NCBI GenBank assembly: GCA_029432775.1
Contig: JAROAZ010000034.1
Span: forward strand, 1 to 59,057
DNA: 59,057 bases
Origin: Pontiellaceae bacterium B12227
GTDB taxonomy: Bacteria; Verrucomicrobiota; Kiritimatiellia; Kiritimatiellales; Pontiellaceae
Reading direction: 5' to 3'
Both the position numbers and the translations under genes were made by a program. The notes below the pieces were generated by a model that saw only the letters and a program-made list of their open reading frames with translations, made no database searches and was not told where the DNA came from. Below, piece after piece: positions 17,455 to 25,088 of the stretch (position 1 is the first letter of the stretch; the number at the start of each line of letters is the position of its first letter).

Positions 17455-17508
17455 AGCACCCCTGCTATGTTTCCTCCCGACAATCAACAAATCCGGTGCC
17501 GAACAGTA

Positions 17509-18876
17509 TTAGTAGCTCATCTTACCGCCGAACCTTGATTTCTGCCTGTCGCTCTCCCACCATTCACGCGGTCCTTCCGCTTCAATATCCGCCCAAAGCC
17601 TGATGAGGATTTTTTTCATCTCCTCCGTCTTTTCGGGCATCTTGGCGGCCAGGTCATTTTTTTCCTGTTCGTCTTTCGGAATATTGTAGAGCTGGAAATG
17701 GGTCAGCGTCTCATCGCCGATGAGCTTCCAGTCGCCGATACGCATGGCGACGCGCTCATCCGGCTTTGACACATGGGTTCGCCAGAACATGGGAATCCTG
17801 CGTTCAACCGGTTGTCCATTTAACGCAGGCAGCATGTTCACCCCGTCGATGGTGCGATCGGACGGCAGCGACAGGCCGTTGACTGCCAGTGCTGTTGAAA
17901 AGACATCGCTTCCAATCACTGGAACATCGCTGGTGCTTCCCGGCTTGATCTTTCCCGGCCAGCGGGCCAGCCCCGGCACGCGGATGCCACCTTCATATTC
18001 ACTGCGCTTGTTTCCACGCAAACCGCCACTGGAACCGCCATAGGAAGGAACAGGACCATTATCCGAGGTAAAGAACACCAGCGTATTCTCACTTACGCCG
18101 GCCTTGTCGAGTGCATCGAGAACCATGCCCAGCCCATGATCCATCTGCGTGATATTGCCCATATACTTGCTGTTCTTATGTCCCTTGTAGAGCGACTGAA
18201 AACGCGAATCCGTGGCGATCGGAGAATGCGGCTCATGAAACCAGACAGTAAGAACAAACGGCTTCTTCGGGTCGTGGATGTTCTGAAGCCAGTGAACAGC
18301 TTCTCCGGCAACGAGCTGGGCGGAATAGCCCTCCAGCTTGCCCACCGGCACTCCGTTACGAACAAAGTTGACCGGATTTTTGTGGCTGGGCTCGGCGTTA
18401 TTATGGGTGTACATCCAGTAGTCGTACCCGTGGTCGCCCGGCTGCGGAAATTCCGGTTTATTGAATTGGTTTTTTGAAAGCAGGTGCCATTTCCCGACAT
18501 GACAGGTTTCGTAACCGATCTCTTTCAACCGTTCCGGATAGGTGATCTCGCTGGCCCGCAGATACGCCGGTCCGTTCCCGGAAAGGTGACGATAGACGCC
18601 GTTGCGATACGGCGTGCGCCCCGTCAGAATCGCCGACCGCGAAGGCGAGCATACACCACAGGCGGAATAGCACTGGGTCAGCTTTACACCTTCCGATGCC
18701 AACCGGTCCATGTTCGGTGTCTGAATCAGTTCATTACCGAAGGTGCCGGCATCGCCCCACCCCATATCATCGGCCACCACAACAACAATATTCGGCCGCT
18801 CCGGTTTTCCGTGGGCCAAACACACCGCGCAGAAAGCCAGCAATGTCATGAAAACTTTTTTAGATCGATCTCTCAT
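17509..18876 (-). CDS. Exported sulfatase (CSPSR)
   Basis: Type I sulfatase of about 455 aa. A TTG at 18900 opens the frame, but the ATG at 18876 has GGAGAA nine bases upstream and leads straight into a signal sequence (MRDRSKKVFMTLLAFCAVCLAHG). The metal site is NIVVVVADDMGWGD, the activation motif C-S-P-S-R (about Cys76) precedes SAILTGR, and further signatures are CHVGKWHLL, HEPHSP and FFTSDNGPVPSYGGSSG. It ends the second cluster (GH29, unknown 986-aa protein, GHL15-like, sulfatase), although 144 bases separate it from the preceding gene. That gap contains a paired 15-bp palindrome array and a weak TATCG element. Confidence 0.94.
   Translation of the reverse strand: MRDRSKKVFMTLLAFCAVCLAHGKPERPNIVVVVADDMGWGDAGTFGNELIQTPNMDRLASEGVKLTQCYSACGVCSPSRSAILTGRTPYRNGVYRHLSGNGPAYLRASEITYPERLKEIGYETCHVGKWHLLSKNQFNKPEFPQPGDHGYDYWMYTHNNAEPSHKNPVNFVRNGVPVGKLEGYSAQLVAGEAVHWLQNIHDPKKPFVLTVWFHEPHSPIATDSRFQSLYKGHKNSKYMGNITQMDHGLGMVLDALDKAGVSENTLVFFTSDNGPVPSYGGSSGGLRGNKRSEYEGGIRVPGLARWPGKIKPGSTSDVPVIGSDVFSTALAVNGLSLPSDRTIDGVNMLPALNGQPVERRIPMFWRTHVSKPDERVAMRIGDWKLIGDETLTHFQLYNIPKDEQEKNDLAAKMPEKTEEMKKILIRLWADIEAEGPREWWESDRQKSRFGGKMSY
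17910..17924. repeat. 15-bp palindrome TTCCAATCACTGGAA (inside sulfatase)
   Basis: Identical over all 15 bases to the intergenic copy at 44228-44242. It lies here in the codons for V-P-V-I-G-S. Confidence 0.7.
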
Positions 18877-18987
18877 TTGTTCTATTCTCCAATATATCAA
18901 TACGGTCAGCCGAATAAATTATCACCTTACCCCCTGTCGAGGTATCGCTTAAAAAAGGTATTCGGCCCTGTTTTTTACTCATGAACA

Positions 18988-19019
18988 TTCCAGACATTGG
19001 AAAACCCCAATCCCTGGAA
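18988..19019. repeat. Two 15-bp palindromes at 17-bp pitch
   Basis: TTCCAGACATTGGAA at 18988 is followed exactly 17 bases later by CCCCAATCCCTGGAA at 19005 (two mismatches). The array abuts the stop codon of the GHL15-like gene. A degenerate relative of the TATCG element is at 18941-18967. Confidence 0.7.
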
Positions 19020-19020
19020 C

Positions 19021-20196
19021 TTATTTCCACGTAATTTTCGCTTCCCGGGTTTCCGTATTCACCCAAACGCTGGCGTGCTCGAATTCCCGGGTAAATTCCC
19101 ACCCATCAGGTGTGGTTCGTTTATAGGGTCCCTTCGGCGGACCAAGCGGCTTTTTGAATTCGGGGTAATCCACCAGCGGCCCGGTCGCCAGCTTCCATCC
19201 CCAGCTATACAGAAAATAGGAATAGGGCTGCGCCCCGATCAAATAGCACGCCAGGGCAAACTCCGCCTTCTCTTTCGAGAGCTCCGGCATGTTCGGTTGC
19301 ATGTGTCCGCGCCAGGTTCCCTCGACGCCCAGGCGGAAGACGGAGATTTTTCCGGCCTTCGCATTTCTCAGCATTTCACCCCATTCAGCCAGCAGGCTTT
19401 CCTTGCCCGATTTAACGCGTGCGTAGTTTTCAAACATAATCGCATCGCTCACGGGATAGACATAGCGTGCACTCTCCGCATAGGCATTGTTCGCGAGGAG
19501 GATTTTGTTCCGCCCCATCTTATACTTGAGCGCCTTCATCATTTCGCCCATGGCTTTTTCAATCTCGTCCTTCTTATCTTTACGATACTCAACGTTCCCG
19601 TGCATCTGGTCAATAAAGGCCCCGTCGCATCCGGAATCCTTCACGCCTTTGGCCACGGTATTCACCCACCACTTGCGGAAGTCGGGATTCAATACATCGT
19701 AACACAGCGCCCCATATCGATCGACCAGCTTGCCCGTCTTGGGATGGCTCACGAGCAGCTTTTTGATCTTCGGCTTTTTCTCAACATTCTCCCGGGTAAA
19801 AGGCTCGTTGTAGGAAGTGTAGGGCCAGGCATAGGCGGCGTTGAAATAGAACAGCACCTTCATGTCGGGATTGACCTTCCTGAAGGCCTTGGCCTCATGC
19901 TTCGCACCCAGCTCGGCGGCTCCCAGCGGCTTGAGGCCATGCGACTTTTCAATGCAGATAAAATCCGTCTGCCCGGCAATGAAATGCACCTGCTCCTTTG
20001 TAAGCAGCTTGTTCTTGTCGCCAAACATAAAGTAGCGCGGCGTGGTGTCCCAGCTGAACTCCGGATAGTAACTCTTCGGCTTAAACTGCGTTCCGTCACT
20101 GATCCGCAAAGTGCGGGTCGCCGGGTACTTTGATTTGGCTTGTGCAGCAGACTGAACCCCGATCAGCGCTGCCAAAATAATCATCACTTTATGCAT
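19021..20196 (-). CDS. Exported GHL15-like putative glycoside hydrolase
   Basis: Stand-alone member of a putative glycosidase family, about 391 aa, best described as resembling the 'hypothetical glycosyl hydrolase family 15' barrel. The ATG at 20196 begins a signal peptide (MHKVMIILAALIGVQSAAQA); a GTG at 20208 is possible. Landmarks: YPEFSWDTTPRYFMFGD, NPDMKVLFYFNAAYAWPY, NPDFRKWWV, CDGAFIDQMHGNVEY and a C-terminal PLGPPKGPYKR then FTREFEHASVWVN. The DGxFID Asp residues are candidate catalytic groups. The same landmarks recur inside the giant proteins at 37082 and 44836. It starts 20 bases after the upstream gene's stop codon, so the two are likely co-transcribed. Confidence 0.7.
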   Translation of the reverse strand: MHKVMIILAALIGVQSAAQAKSKYPATRTLRISDGTQFKPKSYYPEFSWDTTPRYFMFGDKNKLLTKEQVHFIAGQTDFICIEKSHGLKPLGAAELGAKHEAKAFRKVNPDMKVLFYFNAAYAWPYTSYNEPFTRENVEKKPKIKKLLVSHPKTGKLVDRYGALCYDVLNPDFRKWWVNTVAKGVKDSGCDGAFIDQMHGNVEYRKDKKDEIEKAMGEMMKALKYKMGRNKILLANNAYAESARYVYPVSDAIMFENYARVKSGKESLLAEWGEMLRNAKAGKISVFRLGVEGTWRGHMQPNMPELSKEKAEFALACYLIGAQPYSYFLYSWGWKLATGPLVDYPEFKKPLGPPKGPYKRTTPDGWEFTREFEHASVWVNTETREAKITWK

Positions 20197-20216
20197 AAAA
20201 CCCGTCACTCAATTTA

Positions 20217-23177
20217 CTAATTGTCATAATCGATACGGAAGAACTGCTGTCCCTCCAGCAGCGCATTCGTTACGGAAACCAGATCGTCATTTCCAGAAAT
20301 TCCGTTTGTAACCTCAACCCAGGGACCATCCACAAGATTTGTCGTCGCAAGCACACAGTAACTGATTCCCGATCCCGCCGTCCATGAGAGCGTCATCTGC
20401 CCGGCATCCCCAGAGATCACGGTGTCCGGCGCACCTGCCTGATGAACAGATACGTTGATTCCAAAATCAACATTTCCCACACCCCAATGAAACGGCCTGG
20501 TATTGGTACCGGCTGAGGTATCCGAAGAAACATAGAGCGAGCCCGTACCCACGTTTATGTCACTAACATTAAAGGGCCCATTCCAATCCCAGCCCAACAG
20601 TCCTGTGCCTTCTCCAAATATCGTCTGATGAGAATGTCCGTTATGGGTTTCAATTAAGCGGACTCCATTAAATCCAGTCATCACAGCAGTCCCGAACTTT
20701 CTCACATCCGTAAGGTATACAGCCGGATTTTCCACGATAAATTCAAGGCAGGCCCCCTCCGGCATCGTGTTTCCATTCACCGAAAAACGATTATTATTGA
20801 TTGTAACCTGTGCGGAGGTCGTGCCGATAGTCGCCGATGCGCCATTCGTACTTCCTGGAAGATCCATGCCCAGTTCCGTTGTTCCGCCCGTCCAGCTTTT
20901 GACCCTCACATTAAAAGTCAGCGTGTCGTTGGCTCCATCATAATCAAAATCTGAACCGGTATGGTTTATTGAATAAACATAGTCGAACCCTGAAGCAGCA
21001 CCTGAAACCGTCACGTCATTCGTAGAGCCGTCTGCCATAAGTGTATTACCGGACAAAGCCGCATTCAGATCCACAAATTCAATCATCGTCTGCGTCGGCC
21101 CAACGGCAATCGACACGGTTGCCGGAACACTGACGTTTACGCCATCGCTTACGGTGAACGTAAAGCTGTCCTCTCCAACAAACCCCGCATTCGGAGTGTA
21201 GGTCAGATCGGGCGCCCTGCCGCTCAGCGTGCCATTGGCAGGCCAGACATTCACTTCATAAGTCAGGTTGCTGGAGGACCCTTCCGAATCAACCCCCGTC
21301 AACAGAATATCTGCAGTAGTGTTTTCCAGCAGGGTGATGCTGTCGGCATGGGCAACGGGCAGCTCTGTATTCGGATCGATCGTTAGCCTTAAACCCACTT
21401 TTCGGAAAGCACCCGTTCCGTCGGTCACCTTGAAGGCCACCCCGTACGTTCCCTCTTCGTACGCCGCCCCCGAGAGCAAACCGGCGCTCGACAGGGCGAG
21501 ACCCGCTGGAAGCCCCGCACTGGAGATGACTTCCCACGTATAGGCACCATCGCCGCCTGACGCCGCCAACTGATTGGTGTAAGGAACTCCGACCACCCCG
21601 TCCGGCAAGGAGTCGCTCACAACCGAAAGATCGCTGTCAGGCACATGGGCCGATGTCTCGGACATGTATGCGAGCTCTTTAATGAGGTCGTGCCCAATCG
21701 TTACCGCGGTTGCATTGTTGGCCGACAAAGCGGCTGTATCGACGATTTGCTGTCCGAAGGAGGAGGCCAGCATCATCGATGCATTCATATAACGCAGCGG
21801 CACCGAAACGTGCAAGGCATCATCCGACGCGGAAAAGTTCGGAATGGCTTCATTCAGGCGCCCCATTCCAATGGTGAGCGGAATCGTTTTCCAGCCCCGG
21901 AAGTGATAGTTAAACCACAGGTCCGCGCAGTCCTCGCCATTCAGCGCATGGGTGGTCGCAGTGGTGCCCGACGTGCTTTCAAACGCCTTAATCCAGTCAA
22001 ACACCATCGGAACCATGTTGGGTTGCCCCGCATCGATTAGCGGCTGGGCCATCGCCCCCGGGTCGCTACCGGAAGCAAACAGGAAGAGGCCGATGTTGGC
22101 GTTGTTTTCATTACTAAACACCGAAACCTTGGCGGCCGTATCGTTAGTCGTCCAAAATCGCGAGCTGTAGGTCTGGTTCCCGAAATCAATGACGGTCGAT
22201 GTCAGCGACGCCGTCCCGGCGACGAGGTCGCCGATGGTGTTCGCCGTAAATTCATGGGTACTGGAACCTTTGTAATAGTATCGGAAATAATCGTTAAAGG
22301 GTTCACCGGAGACATCGATGTTTCGATACGCGACCGCACCGTCGTTTTCATAACTCGTCGTATAGTGCGTATTCGTTTTGTGCCCATCGACCGTATCAGC
22401 CCCCAGCTCGGTCAAGCGGCTGATATCCGCAGCGCTCAGGTTGTCATAGATATTCACAATGCCGGCATGCTCAAAGGTTGGATCATAGTTGAGCGTTTCC
22501 GCCCGCACACCGGTAATCATCCGAATAATCATACTTGCATTGATCATGGCCTGCGATGTGTAGCCCGCAGCATAGAGTCTTCCCTGCACGCCCTCTACAT
22601 CATAGGCATAGCTCGCTGGAATCACTTCAATGCCCGCACCGTTTGCGGCACGATAGCAGTATTCCCCAAGCGTCTGTGTATCCACGTGATCCGAACGATA
22701 CATCATCAGCATGGGCGTACCGCCATTATCGAGCACCAGTTGAGATAATCGGGAGCAGGCCTCATACATCACTTCCGGATAGGCATAGGCCTGTTCCGAA
22801 TCGAAAAAGACCACGTATTTATACCCACTGGAAATCAGGTCTTTAACGCCCGACATTTCAGGATCGTAGTAAACATCCGCCAAAGAGTTGGCCGCCGTGG
22901 CGCGATAAAAATCCACCTCAAGATCGGCATACCCATCGATCAGGTTTAACATGCCCTTCAAATATTCAGCAGCGTATTGAATCCCGCCATCCGAATAGTT
23001 CCAATAACTGAAATAGGATTCATCTCCGTCATTCGGATACGCGCCATTGTCCGTGTTCAGCTGACCTGCGTGTACGAGCAGGATGCTGTTCGATTTATCC
23101 TCACCGAATACGGGCATCAGTAAGAAAAATGCAAACAAAGCCAGCAGCATCTTTGTATGCGCAACCCGTTTCATCAT
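20217..23177 (-). CDS. Exported multidomain protein with unassigned N-terminal domain
   Basis: Protein of 986 aa with signal peptide (cleavage near residue 25). Residues about 30-520 form a domain I do not recognise: SILLVHAGQLNTD, GGIQYAAEYLKGML, YKYVVFFDSEQAYAYPEV and NGGTPMLMMYRSD. The alternation of hydrophobic strands and polar loops suggests a Rossmann- or SGNH-like fold, but no catalytic motif is certain. Then come a He_PIG-type Ig repeat (about 525-607, GVVGVPYTNQLAASGGDGAY), one cadherin-like repeat (about 608-700, GEDSFTFTVSDG), one copy of the unnamed 210-aa module (about 700-913) and a C-terminal module (LSWTAGSGISYCVLATTN). It lies 18 bases after the GH29 gene. A role in glycan recognition is inference. 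Confidence 0.8.
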   Translation of the reverse strand: MMKRVAHTKMLLALFAFFLLMPVFGEDKSNSILLVHAGQLNTDNGAYPNDGDESYFSYWNYSDGGIQYAAEYLKGMLNLIDGYADLEVDFYRATAANSLADVYYDPEMSGVKDLISSGYKYVVFFDSEQAYAYPEVMYEACSRLSQLVLDNGGTPMLMMYRSDHVDTQTLGEYCYRAANGAGIEVIPASYAYDVEGVQGRLYAAGYTSQAMINASMIIRMITGVRAETLNYDPTFEHAGIVNIYDNLSAADISRLTELGADTVDGHKTNTHYTTSYENDGAVAYRNIDVSGEPFNDYFRYYYKGSSTHEFTANTIGDLVAGTASLTSTVIDFGNQTYSSRFWTTNDTAAKVSVFSNENNANIGLFLFASGSDPGAMAQPLIDAGQPNMVPMVFDWIKAFESTSGTTATTHALNGEDCADLWFNYHFRGWKTIPLTIGMGRLNEAIPNFSASDDALHVSVPLRYMNASMMLASSFGQQIVDTAALSANNATAVTIGHDLIKELAYMSETSAHVPDSDLSVVSDSLPDGVVGVPYTNQLAASGGDGAYTWEVISSAGLPAGLALSSAGLLSGAAYEEGTYGVAFKVTDGTGAFRKVGLRLTIDPNTELPVAHADSITLLENTTADILLTGVDSEGSSSNLTYEVNVWPANGTLSGRAPDLTYTPNAGFVGEDSFTFTVSDGVNVSVPATVSIAVGPTQTMIEFVDLNAALSGNTLMADGSTNDVTVSGAASGFDYVYSINHTGSDFDYDGANDTLTFNVRVKSWTGGTTELGMDLPGSTNGASATIGTTSAQVTINNNRFSVNGNTMPEGACLEFIVENPAVYLTDVRKFGTAVMTGFNGVRLIETHNGHSHQTIFGEGTGLLGWDWNGPFNVSDINVGTGSLYVSSDTSAGTNTRPFHWGVGNVDFGINVSVHQAGAPDTVISGDAGQMTLSWTAGSGISYCVLATTNLVDGPWVEVTNGISGNDDLVSVTNALLEGQQFFRIDYDN

Positions 23178-23195
23178 CGCCGTCCTTCCGTGCGT

Positions 23196-24956
23196 CTACT
23201 GAACCGGTCTAAGCCGGATGGATTTCAGTTCGGCGGTTTCAATATTTCCTTCGAGGCAGGAGACGGCCACTTTATATTTTCCAGGGATTGGAAAATTGAG
23301 CCAGCCCATGGGAAACTCCTGATAATTATGCGAGGCGTTCTGCTGATTCTGAATCTGCTCGCCCCCTTCGATACCGACTTTCCAGACCAGTCGCCCTTCA
23401 CCGGTATAGGTCAGCGCCACATCGTAGTCGCCCGGCACCAGCACATCGACTTCCACAACCGCCTTGCCGCCGGGCGTCCATTTCGTGACCGGATAAACAC
23501 AGATCCACTCGCCGAATTTTTCCATCCAGCGATCCTTCACAATTGTTGCGCCTGTAACCTCTGCAGAATCCGCAAAAATTTCGGTCCCTTCATTGGGATC
23601 GATTCCAAAGGTTGGATCCACCACCGGCGCACCTTCGAGTTCAACTTCGATCACTGAAACCAGTTTTTCCGGTGCACGGTACGGCAGCTCAAAAACGGTC
23701 CAACCATTGGAAGCGTTAAACGCCACCGGCTCGGACTCGCTGCCCTTAAGCAGTTTGGCGGACTTGATTGTTGTCTTCAGGCCGGGCAGGTAAAGCCTGC
23801 CGGATTCCGGCCACTCGAAGACCGACAGAAACAGCCGATTGCCCTTCACCGTAATATCGCCCCATGGCATTGCATATCCCCACGGGGAGGCGTCGGTTCC
23901 ATAAACCACCTGCGGATAGCGGTGGATCCATTCGCCGGCCTGGCGCAGCGAACGGGCGGCGCGTTCGGGCACAGCACCCTTACCATCTGGACCGATATTG
24001 AGCATGTACGTTCCGCCGCGAGCGACACAGGCAATCAGCCGATGCAGAATTTTTTTCGGGGATTTCCAGTTCTGGTCATACCAGGCATAGGCCCAGGAAT
24101 CGTTGGTCGTGTCCACACTTTCCCACATGCCTTCCACATTGCGGTGCGGCACTTCCATATCGCCCAGCGTCTGGTAGTCGCCCAGATTGTGTCCGGCACG
24201 ACCGGAGACGAGCGCCTTCGGCTGGTGCTTGCGCACCACATCCACCAGCTGCTGGACATATGATTTTTCCATGCCGCCCGGCGTATCGAACCAGATCAGT
24301 TCAATGGGTCCGTATTCCGTGCAGAGCTCCGTCACCTGCGGCAGGCATTTTTTATAAAAGTAGTCGTCGAACGTGGCGAGTTTCCCGTTTTCATCCACCG
24401 CCGGTCCCTTGCGCCCGCCGGGGAACGTCCAGTCCTGGCTGTGGGAATAGTAGAAGCCAAAGCCCAGACCGGCTTCGCGGCAGGCAGCGGAAAGCTCCTT
24501 CATCGGATCGGTTTTCCAGGGCGTGGAATCGACAATGTTAAAATCGCAGGCTTTGGAGTGATACATGGCAAAGCCGTCATGGTGCTTGGCCGTAATAACG
24601 ATGTATTTCATTCCTGCTCTCTTCGCCAACTGCACAATGCCACGCGCGTCAAATTCCGTTGGATTGAAGGTGCCTGCCAGCTTGCTGTATTCCTCTGCAG
24701 GAATATCGGCTACTTTGGGATCCATAATCCACTCGCCGATACCGTAGTAGGTCTTGCCCTGATAGTGGTTGGCCAACTTGGAATAGAGCCCCCAATGGAT
24801 AAACATGGCATAGTTACCCTCGTCGAACAGCTCGCCCCGCCCGGCATTTTCCGCCCGCAGCTTGACGGTGGTTTCGCCCCACATCTCATCCATGTTCTCG
24901 GCGCATACGCTACCTGTCAGCAATGCACCCAGCAATATCCTAAACAAACCCTTCAT
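23196..24956 (-). CDS. Alpha-L-fucosidase, GH29, with C-terminal beta domain
   Basis: Third GH29 enzyme, about 586 aa from the ATG at 24956 (AAAGGA eight bases upstream; signal peptide MKGLFRILLGALLTGSVCA). The nucleophile Asp is in ELIWFDTPGGM (about residue 224). Other landmarks are NYAMFIHWGLYSKLANHY, IVITAKHHDGFAMYHS and GTYMLNIGPDGKGAVPE. It is more distant from the tandem pair at 11.9-14.8 kb and is longer: residues about 440-586 form an extra beta-rich domain (DVLVPGDYDVALTYTGEG, ending SIRLRPVQ) that could bind carbohydrate. It is the first gene of the second cluster. Palindrome copies lie at 23279 (tight) and 24514 (loose). Confidence 0.94.
   Translation of the reverse strand: MKGLFRILLGALLTGSVCAENMDEMWGETTVKLRAENAGRGELFDEGNYAMFIHWGLYSKLANHYQGKTYYGIGEWIMDPKVADIPAEEYSKLAGTFNPTEFDARGIVQLAKRAGMKYIVITAKHHDGFAMYHSKACDFNIVDSTPWKTDPMKELSAACREAGLGFGFYYSHSQDWTFPGGRKGPAVDENGKLATFDDYFYKKCLPQVTELCTEYGPIELIWFDTPGGMEKSYVQQLVDVVRKHQPKALVSGRAGHNLGDYQTLGDMEVPHRNVEGMWESVDTTNDSWAYAWYDQNWKSPKKILHRLIACVARGGTYMLNIGPDGKGAVPERAARSLRQAGEWIHRYPQVVYGTDASPWGYAMPWGDITVKGNRLFLSVFEWPESGRLYLPGLKTTIKSAKLLKGSESEPVAFNASNGWTVFELPYRAPEKLVSVIEVELEGAPVVDPTFGIDPNEGTEIFADSAEVTGATIVKDRWMEKFGEWICVYPVTKWTPGGKAVVEVDVLVPGDYDVALTYTGEGRLVWKVGIEGGEQIQNQQNASHNYQEFPMGWLNFPIPGKYKVAVSCLEGNIETAELKSIRLRPVQ
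23279..23293. repeat. 15-bp palindrome TTCCAGGGATTGGAA (inside GH29 gene)
   Basis: Identical to the copy at 6521 in a sulfatase. Here it lies in the codons F-P-I-P-G-K of the C-terminal beta domain. Confidence 0.7.
24514..24528. repeat. 15-bp palindrome, loose form (inside GH29 gene)
   Basis: The sequence is TTCCAGGGCGTGGAA, encoding D-S-T-P-W-K. It fits the outer arms only. Confidence 0.4.
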
Positions 24957-25045
24957 CCTATGCATCCTTTACTGACTTCGACTCAAAGAGTCTTACTGAT
25001 ACAAAATCAGCCGTCTCAAGCGAAACGGCGCCGTTTACATAAATT

Positions 25046-25073
25046 CGGGCACCCCGAAGTTTCGGGGTGCCCG
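25046..25073. terminator. Strong hairpin downstream of the 877-aa protein gene
   Basis: A perfect 13-bp stem (CGGGCACCCCGAA / TTCGGGGTGCCCG) begins 15 bases after the stop codon of the gene at 25089. In the direction of that gene there is no T-run after the stem (the T-run, GTTTTCT, is on the plus-strand side), so it may act as an RNA 3'-end stabiliser rather than a classical terminator. Confidence 0.55.
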
Positions 25074-25088
25074 GTTTTCTAAACCCGG

